From: a candidate division Zixibacteria bacterium HGW-Zixibacteria-1
GTDB lineage: Bacteria; Zixibacteria; MSB-5A5; GN15; PGXB01
DNA: 46,851 bases
Assembly (NCBI GenBank): GCA_002838945.1
Contig: PGXB01000029.1
Span: 1-46,851 of the forward strand
Reading direction: 5' to 3'
The notes below the pieces were generated by a model that saw nothing but the letters and a program-made list of their open reading frames with translations, was not told the DNA's origin and made no database searches. The translations under genes and the position numbers were made by a program. This document shows, piece by piece, positions 1-9,552 of this stretch. The stretch's first letter is position 1, and each line of letters starts with the position of its first letter.

Positions 1-83
1 AGGCTTAAAAACCTGAGGGAAGGAACAGTTTCATCCCGGTCCGCTTTAATATATCAATTCCTTTGAGAATAAGATACAAGGGA

Positions 84-122
84 AGGATCCGATATTCCGC
101 CATCAGCGGAATGAGCGATCCT
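84..122. repeat. Palindrome left of the restriction-modification gene
   Basis: Two-part stem: AGGATC (84-89) pairs with GATCCT (117-122), and inside a 4x4 internal loop ATTCCGC (94-100) pairs with GCGGAAT (106-112). It is followed by GCC and a T/A-rich run (126-135), so it could also terminate transcription coming from the left. A palindrome of the same design, in opposite orientation, lies just after the gene at 3541-3584. The rest of positions 1-235 shows no gene, only a possible TATAAT box at 191-196. Confidence 0.6.
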
Positions 123-235
123 GCCTATTTTATAAATTATCGTAAAACCACCTCAAAAAACATTGTTGCCAAAAAATTATGTTTAATGTATATAATTCCA
201 ACTATAAGCCATAAAAGTAAGGCGTTTATCAAAAA

Positions 236-3200
236 ATGTTGATATTAAAGGCCCTGCAGAGATTCGCCGGTGATGTGACAGCGAAACTATCACAAGTAAC
301 TGCCGGCGATCCGGAAGATCAACTTCGAGGTCCCTTCGAGAATCTAATGTCCGATGCGGCTTTGGAATTGGCACATAATCTTGTTTGTACCGGCGAGGCC
401 AGGCTTGCAGGACGCTTGGGACGCCCCGATTTTGCCGTTCATCTAAATAAACTCTTGGTCGGTTACGTGGAACTAAAAGCACCCGGTACAGGAGTAAACA
501 CAAGACGCTTTACAGGGCATAATCGAGAACAATGGAAACGGTTTCAGTCTCTGCCCAATCTGCTCTATTGCGACGGCAATGAATGGGCTCTGTATCGTAG
601 TGGCGTTCTTATTGATAAAGTGGTAAAACTCTCCGGCGATGTTACATCAAAGGGCAAGAATGCTGTTAAGGCTGATGATGCCGATGACATTGCGAAAATA
701 ATACGGAAATTTCTGGCTTGGGAGCCTTCTATTCCCACTGGCAGAAACAATAAAATAGATCTCTTGGGTTTTGCCAAATTACTGGCACCACTTTGCCGGC
801 TATTACGAGATAATGTCACAGATGCCCTGAATGATACCGAATCCCCATTGGTTGAGCTTGCCAAAGACTGGCGAAAATTACTTTTCCCTGATGCCTCTGA
901 CGAACAGTTTGCGGACGCGTATGCCCAGACCGTTGCTTTTGCGCTTCTTCTGGGCCGTAGCGAGGGAGCTGATCCACTCACTCTTTCAAGTGCGGTCGAA
1001 ACTTTGGCGGCGCAACATAGTCTTCTTTCTCGCGCCTTGCAAGTCCTCACCGATCCCCGGGTACATACGGAAATATCCTCATCTCTTGACTTATTGATTC
1101 GTGTCATTGCAGTGGTGCCACCTGCTACACTCAGCGGACCCGAAGACCCATGGCTTTATTTTTACGAAGACTTTCTGGCCACCTATGACGCGAAATTGCG
1201 TAAGGACGCCGGGGCTTATTATACTCCCGTGGAAGTTGTCCGTGCGCAGGTGCGGCTGATTGACGATCTTCTGGTCAATCGCCTTGGTAAAAGATTAGGT
1301 TTTGCCGATAGTGAAGTCGTCACATTGGATCCAGCCACCGGAACTGGTACTTATTTGCTGGGAGTTATTGAACATGCTTTGAACCGTATAAGGTTGGAGC
1401 AAGGCGCTGGCGCGGTGCCGGGTCGGGCATCATCCATGGCCGCGAATCTATACGGTTTTGAAATTATGGTGGGGCCATTTGCCGTCACTGAATTACGTGT
1501 CAGCCGCGCCCTGCGCGACCAGGGCGCCGAACTTCCAAAAGATGGAACCCATATTTATCTTACGGATACATTGGAAAGCCCGGATGTTGTACCGCCGCAA
1601 CTTTCATTATACCTGAAACCAATTTCGGATCAGCATGCTCGTGCCCTTGAGGTTAAAAGCAAAGTCCCTGTCATCGTATGTCTGGGAAATCCGCCGTATG
1701 ACAGGCATGAAGCCGCTGTTTCCGGCAATAAAGCACAAACAGGCGGATGGGTGCGCTGGGGTGACGATGGCGAGGGTAAAGGAGCACTCTTTCGCGATTT
1801 TCTCGATCCCGCACTGGAAGCAGGCCACGGTGTTCATGTAAAAAATCTATATAACCTGTATATTTATTTCTGGCGTTGGGCTTTATGGAAGGTTTTTGAA
1901 CATGAGATCGCTCATGGGCCCGGTATCGTCAGCTTTATCACAGCTTCCAGTTACCTTGAAGGCAATGCCTTCAGTGGAATGCGTGAACACATGCGCCGGG
2001 TCTGCGATGAAATATGGATAATTGATCTTGGCGGCGAGGGGCGCGGAACACGCAAATCAGAAAACGTTTTTGCTATCCAAACACCGGTTGCGATTGCAGT
2101 TGCCATGCGCTCCGGGAAGTTAAAGAATAAACAGCCGGCAAAAGTGCATTATGCGCGCATTGAGGGTGGCCGTAAAGAGAAATTGCAATCACTCAATGAC
2201 CTACACATTCTCGCGTCACTAAAATGGCAAGAGTGCTCTAAGGGTTGGCAGACGCCATTTAAGCCTGAAGGAAAGGGCGAGTATTTCTCCTGGCCATTAT
2301 TAACAAATATTTTACCATGGCAACATTCAGGGATTGAATGTAAACGAACTTGGCCTATAGGTCCCGATAAGGAGACTTTGAAAAAAAGGTGGCGCAAGCT
2401 TCTAAATGCGGAAAATCGCGCCACTCTATTTAGAGAAACACCGGATCGATTGGTATCAGGCAAATATAAAATTGCTTTAACCTCTAATTCTTCATCGACG
2501 CCTATAGCTCAGTTGCCCAAAAATGCCCCCTACCCTCCTATTTATATGTGCGCATTCCGTTCTTTCGACAGACAACATATAATTGCGGATGCTCGCCTCA
2601 TGTCACGACCCAGACCTGACCTTTGGCGATGTCATGGACAAAAACAAGTGTATATGACAAGCCTTTTAAACCACCCATTGGGAAGAGGGCCAGCCTTAAC
2701 ATCTTGTTCCGAGATTCCAGATCGCCATCATCTCCGCGGCTCTTACGGCGGTAAAGACATATTGCCATTATATCGAGACGCGAAGTCGGCAGAAGCTAAT
2801 ATCCTACAAGGTTTGCTTGAAATGCTTGAAAAGGAATACAAGACAAAAATCTTACCGGAAGAGTTTATTGCTTATATATATGGCACTCTCGCCCAGCCTG
2901 CTTTTACCGAGAGATTTAGTAAAGAACTGATAACGCGCGAATTGCATGTTCCAATTACAAAAAACAAGATTCTTTTTAAAAAAATACGCGATATTGGCGC
3001 ATATCTACTCTGGTTACATACCTATGGCGAACGATTCATACCCAAGACCGAGCGCAAAGGCAGCATACCGCCCGGCGCTGCCAGATGTATCAAAGCAGTT
3101 CCTGGTAATCCTGATGAATATCCCGAGGGATTTGTATTTGATGAGACAAAGAAGAAGTTGTATGTCGGTTGCGGGGAATTCAGCCCTGTCCAACGCGAGG

Positions 3201-3523
3201 TGTTTGAATTTGAAGTATCGGGGTTGAAAGTAGTACAATCCTGGCTTAAGTACCGCATGAAAAAAGGCGCAGGCCGAAAATCATCACCGCTTGATGATAT
3301 TCGACCCGAACGCTGGACGAGTCAATTCACCACCCAATTGCTGGAATTGTTATGGGTTTTGGAAGCAACCATCGCAATTTATCCTAAACAGGCCAAACTG
3401 CTTGAAGATGTCATCGCTGGAGCCTGTTTCAAGGCTGCCGAATTGCCTAAGGTCCCGGAAAGAATGCGCAAACCGCCCGCTTCCCGCAAAGCCGACCATG
3501 ACTTGTTTGACAATATGAAATAA
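236..3523 (+). CDS. Single-polypeptide restriction-modification enzyme (type IIG / type ISP-like nuclease-methyltransferase)
   Basis: Predicted to methylate adenine N6 in a recognition sequence and cut unmodified DNA. The N-terminus has a PD-(D/E)XK-type nuclease signature: Asp65 in GRPDF, then Glu79-Leu-Lys81 in VELKAPG. The central gamma-class methyltransferase has motif I DPATGTGTY near residue 365 and motif IV NPPY at 485-488. The last ~350 residues (YPEGFVFDE, LKVVQSWLKYRM) resemble the specificity region of type ISP enzymes such as LlaGI/LlaBIII. I see no helicase Walker/DEAD block between nuclease and methylase, and at 1095 residues it is much shorter than true ISP enzymes, so it is closer to type IIG in layout. 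ATG start with a weak, distant AAGG; a TATAAT box lies at 191-196. It stands alone on its strand with no separate R, M or S gene. Fusion order and family are well supported; the recognition site is unknown. Confidence 0.85.
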   Translation: MLILKALQRFAGDVTAKLSQVTAGDPEDQLRGPFENLMSDAALELAHNLVCTGEARLAGRLGRPDFAVHLNKLLVGYVELKAPGTGVNTRRFTGHNREQWKRFQSLPNLLYCDGNEWALYRSGVLIDKVVKLSGDVTSKGKNAVKADDADDIAKIIRKFLAWEPSIPTGRNNKIDLLGFAKLLAPLCRLLRDNVTDALNDTESPLVELAKDWRKLLFPDASDEQFADAYAQTVAFALLLGRSEGADPLTLSSAVETLAAQHSLLSRALQVLTDPRVHTEISSSLDLLIRVIAVVPPATLSGPEDPWLYFYEDFLATYDAKLRKDAGAYYTPVEVVRAQVRLIDDLLVNRLGKRLGFADSEVVTLDPATGTGTYLLGVIEHALNRIRLEQGAGAVPGRASSMAANLYGFEIMVGPFAVTELRVSRALRDQGAELPKDGTHIYLTDTLESPDVVPPQLSLYLKPISDQHARALEVKSKVPVIVCLGNPPYDRHEAAVSGNKAQTGGWVRWGDDGEGKGALFRDFLDPALEAGHGVHVKNLYNLYIYFWRWALWKVFEHEIAHGPGIVSFITASSYLEGNAFSGMREHMRRVCDEIWIIDLGGEGRGTRKSENVFAIQTPVAIAVAMRSGKLKNKQPAKVHYARIEGGRKEKLQSLNDLHILASLKWQECSKGWQTPFKPEGKGEYFSWPLLTNILPWQHSGIECKRTWPIGPDKETLKKRWRKLLNAENRATLFRETPDRLVSGKYKIALTSNSSSTPIAQLPKNAPYPPIYMCAFRSFDRQHIIADARLMSRPRPDLWRCHGQKQVYMTSLLNHPLGRGPALTSCSEIPDRHHLRGSYGGKDILPLYRDAKSAEANILQGLLEMLEKEYKTKILPEEFIAYIYGTLAQPAFTERFSKELITRELHVPITKNKILFKKIRDIGAYLLWLHTYGERFIPKTERKGSIPPGAARCIKAVPGNPDEYPEGFVFDETKKKLYVGCGEFSPVQREVFEFEVSGLKVVQSWLKYRMKKGAGRKSSPLDDIRPERWTSQFTTQLLELLWVLEATIAIYPKQAKLLEDVIAGACFKAAELPKVPERMRKPPASRKADHDLFDNMK

Positions 3524-3540
3524 TCTGGTAATACATAAAA

Positions 3541-3584
3541 GGCAGGATCACTGGTTCCGTCTGCACGGAACTGCGGATCCTGCC
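3541..3584. repeat. Palindrome right of the restriction-modification gene; possible terminator of the MmgE gene
   Basis: Outer stem GGCAGGATC (3541-3549) pairs with GATCCTGCC (3576-3584); inner stem TTCCGT (3555-3560) pairs with ACGGAA (3565-3570) across a 5x5 internal loop. Read on the minus strand it ends in GATCCTGCC followed by TTTTATG, so it can act as terminator for the minus-strand gene ending at 3609. It matches the palindrome at 84-122 in architecture and outer sequence but points the other way. Confidence 0.6.
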
Positions 3585-3608
3585 CTGCATCTAAAATCAA
3601 ATCTCTCC

Positions 3609-4976
3609 CTACACCACCAGGTTCCCCATGAAATCGGTTGCTTTCATGTTGTCGCAGGCGAAAATCATCTCCTGGATCAGTTTCTGGCGCTCCGGTGTCA
3701 GAAGCTCCGCCGACAACCCGTTGAACTTTGATTCGAGGTCCTCCATCGTCATCGGCTCGCGCGGATCACCTTTGGGATATTCGAGATACTCGGAATATTC
3801 CTTGCCGTCTTTGGTTCTCACGACCACTTTCGACGGCTGCTTGGCCGGGAACATCTTTTCGAACTCGACCGAGGCTTCGCCCTTGATCTTATCGATCACT
3901 TCCCAGATACGCGGGTCCTTCAGTTTCTCATCGGAAAACGACTGCGTCGAGATTGCATGATCGACCAGCACACAGGCGATGCAGTACGGCAGTGAATGGT
4001 CGGCTGTCTCTCTCGATTCCGGGCGGTACTTGTGCGGATCGAACAGAATGTCGCAGGCGCGCGCGATGGTGGTAATGGTAACTTTGTCGATCTGGTCATA
4101 GCTGATATTGTTTCCTTTGACCACTTTCAGCGTTGTCGATAGATGCGTATGTGTCAGCGCCTCGGTCGGGAAAGCTTTCATACTGCACTGGAGAATCCGG
4201 TATGACTCGCCCAGGCCGCCGACCAGCTTGTCAAGCGCCCAGTCCGGTCCGAACACATCCATCAAACCTTCCTTGCCCTCGAACACTTTCTCGGTGCCGG
4301 TGTAGCCGCGCTGGGCCATCAGCGCCGCGAATACCCCGGTCTGCACCGCCATCGGATCGACCGTGTTTTTCATCATGGTCAACTGCCCGGCGGTAGGGCA
4401 TCCGATTGTATGATTATGCGACCCGTTGATGCCGATCGCATGAACCATCTGATCGACCGTCAATCCCAGCAGCTTCCCGGCCACGATCGGCGAGACGAAT
4501 TGCGTCAGCGTGGCATGGTGCCATTTGCGCTCGCGCACACCCGGCACGGCAAATTCGCACAGCCGCTGTTCGAACTCATAGGCCAGCACAATCCCGACAA
4601 TGACATCCTTCATCGATGCCCCGACCATCTCGCCAACCGAAAGCGCCGCCGGAATGATGTCGGACGGATGCGATGGGTCCTCTTTCCAGTAAATATCATT
4701 GAAATCGAGCGCGCGGATCATTAGTGAATTGACCAGCGTCACATTGACCGCCGGCAGCCTGTCGCCGTAACCGAACACTGTCGCCTGGGCTTTGCCGCCC
4801 AGCCCGGTATAAATGTCATACAATATTTTCACATCCTTCGTATGATAACCGCCGTAGGCGCATCCAACCGAATCATACAGGTACCGTTTGACCTCATGCA
4901 CCACACTATCGGGGAGGTTTTCGTATTTCAGATTGACCGCAAACTCGGCAATCTGCCGGGAAATCGATTTGTCCAT
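3609..4976 (-). CDS. MmgE/PrpD family protein (2-methylcitrate dehydratase-like)
   Basis: Member of the MmgE/PrpD superfamily, which includes 2-methylcitrate dehydratase (propionate oxidation), cis-aconitate decarboxylase and related lyases. Visible family marks are the N-terminal helical segment with RYLYDSVGCAYGG, the active-site region LDFNDIYW followed by HPSDIIPAALSVGE, and the C-terminal lid with ACDILFDPHKYRPESRETADHSLPY, close to the PrpD consensus. Full length is about 455 residues, usual for the family. The open frame extends to a TTG at 4988 and an ATG at 4982; I prefer the ATG at 4976 because GAGG lies 6 nt before it. It begins 17 nt after the MFS gene stops, so the two are surely co-transcribed. 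Substrate is uncertain: no methylcitrate synthase or methylisocitrate lyase is visible nearby. Confidence 0.85.
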   Translation of the reverse strand: MDKSISRQIAEFAVNLKYENLPDSVVHEVKRYLYDSVGCAYGGYHTKDVKILYDIYTGLGGKAQATVFGYGDRLPAVNVTLVNSLMIRALDFNDIYWKEDPSHPSDIIPAALSVGEMVGASMKDVIVGIVLAYEFEQRLCEFAVPGVRERKWHHATLTQFVSPIVAGKLLGLTVDQMVHAIGINGSHNHTIGCPTAGQLTMMKNTVDPMAVQTGVFAALMAQRGYTGTEKVFEGKEGLMDVFGPDWALDKLVGGLGESYRILQCSMKAFPTEALTHTHLSTTLKVVKGNNISYDQIDKVTITTIARACDILFDPHKYRPESRETADHSLPYCIACVLVDHAISTQSFSDEKLKDPRIWEVIDKIKGEASVEFEKMFPAKQPSKVVVRTKDGKEYSEYLEYPKGDPREPMTMEDLESKFNGLSAELLTPERQKLIQEMIFACDNMKATDFMGNLVV

Positions 4977-4993
4977 CCTCATCCTCAATCTTT

Positions 4994-6283
4994 TTATGAA
5001 TTCAACTTATTACTTTCTGTTTCATCCGCTTTCACTTCGCACGCCATAAATTCGCGGAAGTGCCTGTTAAAGGCCATCATCAAATTTACCGCGGCCATCG
5101 TCAGGCCACAGATAATAAAAATAAGTGTTATGTTGTTGTCAAGTAAGTCCGCTATAACTCCGGCCAGGCCCATCCCAATCGGCGTCAGCCCGCCGACTAT
5201 CGTCCCCAGCAGCCCGAACACCCGCCCGCGGATTTCGCTCGGGGTGGTTAGTTGCAGGACCGTCACGATATTGATATTGATCGCCCCGGCCAGTATCCCG
5301 AAAAACAGCATCAGCGCCACCGACAGCGGCCCCGATTCGGACCACCCCAGAAGCGCCAGATCGACACCCACCAGGCTCAAAAACGAAATCAATACAAAGC
5401 TCCTGACCTTCCCCGAGACTTTGATTGTCCCGGCGGCGGTATATCCGATCAGCGCCCCGACGCCATTGGCGGCGATCAAAAAACCGAACCAGTCGGGTGT
5501 CAGATGCAGGTGATCCTCGATATAAAACGGCAGAAGAACCGCAATCGGCGATATCAGGAAATTCAGCAGCGTCGCCGTGAAAAAAACCGCCCGCATCCCC
5601 TTGTTGTTCCAGACATACTTGAACCCGATTCCGGTATCGGTCAGAAACTTCTTCATAATCGGCTTGAAGCCGGGTGCTCTTTCCGGTATTGTCTGCGGTA
5701 TCGTGATAAACATCTCACTGACGGCCGAGAACAGATACGTGATACCATCGATCAGGAAAAGCACCGGCGCCCCCAGTACCCGGAAAAGAACGCCGCCGGC
5801 TCCCTGTCCCATAAGTGACGATATCTGAAATGATGATTGGTTCATCGAATTGGCCGCCGCAATTTTATCGCGCGGCACCAGATCAGGTATGGCCGCCGAA
5901 ATGGCCGGTCTGAAAAAGGCGCTGACTATCCCCATGCCGATCCCGATCACAAAAAGCCAGACAATTGCCAGCGAAACATTATCCGGCGAATAAAAGAGAA
6001 TTCCGGCCAGCGCCAGAACAGCTATACCGGAAAGTATATCACTGATAACGATAATTTTTTTGCGGGAGAAATTATCAGCGAAGGTTCCGCCGAACGGCCC
6101 GAGAATTATGCCGGGAAGCATCGACAGCATCATGATGGTCCCCATCAGCGTGGCCGAGCCGGTGGCATGCTTGATCCAGAACATCATGGCGATGCTGTGC
6201 ACCTGGCTGCCGAGCTGGCTGACAAATTGCCCCTGCCAGAGCAGGAAATAATTTTTATTGAGAAGTCTGGATGGCTGGTCCAA
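4994..6283 (-). CDS. MFS transporter (MFS_3 / EntS-like exporter family)
   Basis: Twelve-helix major facilitator of 429 residues. The loop after the second helix carries GPFGGTFADNFSRKK, matching the MFS signature GxxxDRxxRR in this subgroup, and the same region is repeated weakly in the second half (SEIRGRVFGLLG). Sequence style fits the MFS_3/enterobactin-exporter-like group, often annotated as macrolide or siderophore efflux; the substrate cannot be told. AAGGATAATT precedes the ATG. It is the first gene after the terminator of the aconitase gene and is tightly coupled to the MmgE/PrpD gene, suggesting carriage of an organic acid related to that enzyme, although that is inference. Confidence 0.85.
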   Translation of the reverse strand: MDQPSRLLNKNYFLLWQGQFVSQLGSQVHSIAMMFWIKHATGSATLMGTIMMLSMLPGIILGPFGGTFADNFSRKKIIVISDILSGIAVLALAGILFYSPDNVSLAIVWLFVIGIGMGIVSAFFRPAISAAIPDLVPRDKIAAANSMNQSSFQISSLMGQGAGGVLFRVLGAPVLFLIDGITYLFSAVSEMFITIPQTIPERAPGFKPIMKKFLTDTGIGFKYVWNNKGMRAVFFTATLLNFLISPIAVLLPFYIEDHLHLTPDWFGFLIAANGVGALIGYTAAGTIKVSGKVRSFVLISFLSLVGVDLALLGWSESGPLSVALMLFFGILAGAININIVTVLQLTTPSEIRGRVFGLLGTIVGGLTPIGMGLAGVIADLLDNNITLIFIICGLTMAAVNLMMAFNRHFREFMACEVKADETESNKLNS

Positions 6284-6306
6284 TAATTATCCTTATAGAA
6301 TATATT

Positions 6307-6337
6307 TTAAAAAGAGAGGCGGGCCAAACCCGCCTCT
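6307..6337 (-). terminator. Rho-independent terminator of the aconitase gene
   Basis: Stem AGAGGCGGG (6315-6323) / CCCGCCTCT (6329-6337) with a 5-nt loop; on the minus strand it runs into a T-rich tail (TCTTTTTAAAA). It sits 13 nt after the aconitase stop codon and just before the MFS gene. Confidence 0.85.
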
Positions 6338-6349
6338 GCTTCATTTATG

Positions 6350-8326
6350 CTAACCTTTAAGCCTCTCCGTAACCCAGTTCTCCAGGCCGCCGACCAGAAT
6401 CAGTTCCTGCGCCGCCGCCCCCACCGGGCTGATCCGGTAACTCTTGCCGCCTGCATCGAGGGTTGACAGCTTGAAGTCGATACTGGCGTTGATACCGGTT
6501 CGCACCGTCAATTTTTTCGTGCCGAATTTTTCTTTCATATCGCGCACCAGCTCCGGCGCTTCGATAACCAGGTAACCGTTGTTAAGCGCATTGCGCTTGT
6601 ACGTCTCGGAAAATGATCCCGCCAGCACCAGCCGAATACCACGGTGTTTAAGGGCTGTCGCCGCCTGCTCGCGCGATGAGCCGCTCCCGAAATTGAACCC
6701 GCCGACCAGAATGTCACCTTTCTTCGCCAGCTTCTGGAACTCGGGATCATAGTTCTCCATCGCCACTCCCGCCTGCTGCGCCGCCGTGAAATCATCGATA
6801 TAGGTGTACTTGCCGGGATAAATGCCATCGGTATTCAAATTATCCTGATGACAGAAAATCAGTTCCCCTTCGATCACGGCCGGGAAGCCATCAAGAATCC
6901 GGACCGTCTCAACCGTCGCCGCTTTTTTCTGAAGAATCCGTATCTCACCCTTCGGCAGCGCCTGCTTGAATTCGTGAGGGGCCTCAATCTTTCCAGCCAC
7001 AGCCGAAGCCGCCACTACCGCCGGCGAAGCCAGGTACGCTTCCGCCGACCGCGAACCCATCCGCCCCTTAAAATTCCGGTTGGTCGCCGATATGCCGACC
7101 TCATTGTCGCCCAGCGTCCCCTTGCCCAGACCGATACATGGCCCGCATCCGGGCGGAAGCTCAATCGCGCCCGCTTCCAGAAGCGCCAGCCAGTCGCCGC
7201 GCTTCTCGGCCTCGGCCTGAACTTCGTTTGAGGCCGCCGATATATAAAACTCCACCCCCGGAGCAACCTTTTTACCCTTTACCACCGCCGCCGCTTCGGC
7301 GATATCCTCAACCCGGCTGTTGACGCAGGACACCAGATAAGCTTTGTGTATCTTGACATCTTTCTTGCTCATCTCCGCCACCGAGGTCATAACCTTGACC
7401 GTATTCGGCCCGGACACATGCGGAAGCACCGTGGCCAGATCGAGCGTCAATTCTTTGGCATAAACTGCATCATTTTCCGCTCTTAATTTACTCGCCGCAA
7501 GCTCATGGATTCGTTTCGGATTCATCCTCGGGTGAAACTCGCCGCCGTCGGCATCCGAAGGCACTTTCGCCGGCCCGCGCTTGACTATCGCCTCGGCCCG
7601 TTTTTTCAACCAGGCAATCGTGATCTCATCAATCGGGAAAACACCCGCCAGCGCCCCCCACTCGGTCGTCATATTGGCAATTGTCAGCCGCTGATCGACC
7701 GAAAGCGCCGCGATCCCTTCACCACCGAACTCGACCGCGTGATTGAGCACCTCATCATTATTGAAAAAACCGCACAGGGTGATTATGACATCCTTGCCGG
7801 TCACGCCCGGGCGAAGTTTCCCTTTCAGTTCCACTTTGGCCACCGGCGGCACTTGCCACCAGGTTCGTCCGGTCGCCCAGATAGCGGCCGCATCGGTCCG
7901 CACCACCGGCGTCCCCAGGCACCCCAGCCCGCCGTACATGTTGGAATGGCTGTCCGAAGCCACCGCCAGCGTCCCGGGCCAGGCATAGCCCTCTTCGCAC
8001 ATCACCTGGTGCCCGATACCGCGCCCGGCCGGATAAAAATCAACCCCCATCGACTTCGCGAAGGCTTCGATTTTGCCGTACTTGGCCAGATTTTCTTCGG
8101 TTTTGTTCTGGATATCATGATCCAGCGTGAAGACCACCTGCCGCGGGTTGGCGATTTTGGTCGCCCCGATTCCCTTGAATTTGGGTATTACCGCCCCACT
8201 GTTATCGTGAGTCATAACATAGGCAGGCCGAATCGAAAGATAATCGCCCGCCCGGACGACATGTCCCTCATCGAGCCCGACCGCGTGTTTCTGTGCTATT
8301 TTCTCAACTAAATTTTGTCCCGCCAT
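6350..8326 (-). CDS. Aconitase / homoaconitase family hydratase
   Basis: Iron-sulfur hydro-lyase of the aconitase superfamily, 658 residues from the chosen start. The 4Fe-4S ligands are Cys334 (VSCVNSR), Cys394 and Cys397 ([11 protein letters not shown]); the swivel domain with [13 protein letters not shown] follows in the same chain, so this is the single-chain form rather than a LeuC/LeuD pair. Motifs such as [12 protein letters not shown] are conserved. It most likely interconverts citrate and isocitrate, but the short form also resembles the fungal homoaconitase (Lys4) group, so homoaconitate or methylaconitate are possible. The start is set by evidence: a promoter at 8373-8402 lies inside the longer open frame (to 8395), and AGGGG is 8 nt before the ATG at 8326. 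It has its own terminator, so it is not in the MFS/MmgE operon. Confidence 0.9.
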   Translation of the reverse strand: MAGQNLVEKIAQKHAVGLDEGHVVRAGDYLSIRPAYVMTHDNSGAVIPKFKGIGATKIANPRQVVFTLDHDIQNKTEENLAKYGKIEAFAKSMGVDFYPAGRGIGHQVMCEEGYAWPGTLAVASDSHSNMYGGLGCLGTPVVRTDAAAIWATGRTWWQVPPVAKVELKGKLRPGVTGKDVIITLCGFFNNDEVLNHAVEFGGEGIAALSVDQRLTIANMTTEWGALAGVFPIDEITIAWLKKRAEAIVKRGPAKVPSDADGGEFHPRMNPKRIHELAASKLRAENDAVYAKELTLDLATVLPHVSGPNTVKVMTSVAEMSKKDVKIHKAYLVSCVNSRVEDIAEAAAVVKGKKVAPGVEFYISAASNEVQAEAEKRGDWLALLEAGAIELPPGCGPCIGLGKGTLGDNEVGISATNRNFKGRMGSRSAEAYLASPAVVAASAVAGKIEAPHEFKQALPKGEIRILQKKAATVETVRILDGFPAVIEGELIFCHQDNLNTDGIYPGKYTYIDDFTAAQQAGVAMENYDPEFQKLAKKGDILVGGFNFGSGSSREQAATALKHRGIRLVLAGSFSETYKRNALNNGYLVIEAPELVRDMKEKFGTKKLTVRTGINASIDFKLSTLDAGGKSYRISPVGAAAQELILVGGLENWVTERLKG

Positions 8327-8372
8327 TTCAACCCCTATAAGAATATGATTATTTCCGGTCTTAAGCCTTGCA

Positions 8373-8402
8373 ATTATATATGAGTTCACCCCCAAAAGTC
8401 AA
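8373..8402 (-). promoter_or_regulatory. Sigma-70-type promoter of the aconitase gene
   Basis: On the minus strand TTGACT (8402-8397), an 18-nt spacer and TATAAT (8378-8373). Start of transcription would be near 8366, giving a 40-nt leader before the ATG at 8326. The rest of 8403-8518 shows no gene. Confidence 0.7.
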
Positions 8403-8518
8403 CCGGAATATGCTATCGGTAAAACCTTCATGGAACGGATGATGAACCCGGACGGAAATAAGGCTGTTTTGATCTTCGGCAATCCGGCAGAATTACAGGT
8501 TGATGACAAGGCCCTTCA

Positions 8519-9550
8519 TCAAAATCCGGGCAGCAAATATTTCAGCAAAAGGAAGCATCCCGAAGATATAAGCGCCGCTACCGGGATAGTGAAAAGCCAT
8601 GCCCAGACAATACGCCCGGCCACTCCCCATTTTATTCCCGACAGCCTTGAGGTTGCCCCGACTCCGATAATGGAGCCCGTTATGGTGTGAGTCGTGGAAA
8701 CGGGAATGCCGAGATGTGTCGCCATAAAGAGTGTTGCCGCGCCCGAGGTTTCCGCGCAGAAACCGCCGACCGGACGAAGTTTCGCAATTTTCATGCCCAT
8801 GGTTTTCACGATCCGCCAACCCCCGAAGGCCGTCCCGATGGCCATGGCCAGATGGCAGGAGAGAATAATCCATAAGGTATCCCAATGCATGATTGAAAGT
8901 TGCGTGTCCGGCTTCATAAGCCCCCCGGCGATAAGCAGAGCCATGATGATTCCCATCGTCTTCTGGGCATCATTGCCGCCATGCCCGAGCGAATAAAGGG
9001 CGGCGGAGATAAGCTGCCCTTTGCGGAATAGGCGGTCGACCGAGGTCGGGCGCCAGCGACGAAAAATCCAGAAGATGGCGAGCATCATGGCGAAAGCAAG
9101 AACCAGCCCGATCACCGGGGCCAATGGTATAAATTTGACCGTCTTCCAGATATTGTCCCAGCGGATGACATCAATTCCGCGATAGGTCAAACCGGCGCCG
9201 GCAACACCGCCGATTAAGGCATGTGACGAAGATGTCGGCAAACCCAGCCACCAGGTAATAAGATCCCAGATGATCGCACCCAGCAACCCGCAAAAGACAA
9301 CATAAACATAAACGGAATCGGTACCGTCAATCCGAACAATCTTGGCCAGCGTATCGGCGACCCGCGGTGCAAAAACGAACATGGCGACAAAGTTGAAAAA
9401 TGCCGCCCAGAGAACGGCAATTTGCGGGCTTAACACTCGCGTCGAAACCACCGTGGCAATCGAATTGGCGGCGTCATGAAAGCCGTTTATTAAATCGAAA
9501 ATGAGGGCAATTCCCACCGTCGCAATAATGACATATATCAGGGGCGGCAT
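8519..9550 (-). CDS. pit: Inorganic phosphate transporter, PiT family
   Basis: Integral membrane phosphate permease of the PiT (Pho4/PitA) family, probably driven by proton or sodium gradient. The N-terminal signature GFHDAANSIATVV (residues 23-35) is repeated in the second half as GHGGNDAQKTMGII, and the second domain carries GIPVSTTHTITGSIIGVG; these are the family's duplicated phosphate-binding motifs. About ten hydrophobic helices, 343 residues, a typical short bacterial form without the large central loop. Only 2 nt separate it from the upstream PhoU-like gene, the usual pairing for low-affinity Pit systems. Confidence 0.93.
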   Translation of the reverse strand: MPPLIYVIIATVGIALIFDLINGFHDAANSIATVVSTRVLSPQIAVLWAAFFNFVAMFVFAPRVADTLAKIVRIDGTDSVYVYVVFCGLLGAIIWDLITWWLGLPTSSSHALIGGVAGAGLTYRGIDVIRWDNIWKTVKFIPLAPVIGLVLAFAMMLAIFWIFRRWRPTSVDRLFRKGQLISAALYSLGHGGNDAQKTMGIIMALLIAGGLMKPDTQLSIMHWDTLWIILSCHLAMAIGTAFGGWRIVKTMGMKIAKLRPVGGFCAETSGAATLFMATHLGIPVSTTHTITGSIIGVGATSRLSGIKWGVAGRIVWAWLFTIPVAALISSGCFLLLKYLLPGF

Positions 9551-9552
9551 AA

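Noticed and set aside
4842-5513. 223-residue plus-strand open frame
   Set aside because: Antisense to the MFS transporter and MmgE/PrpD genes across their junction; a shadow frame.
8326-8395. Longer N-terminus for the aconitase gene
   Set aside because: The -10 box at 8373-8378 lies inside it, so the mRNA cannot include that start; AGGGG marks the ATG at 8326.
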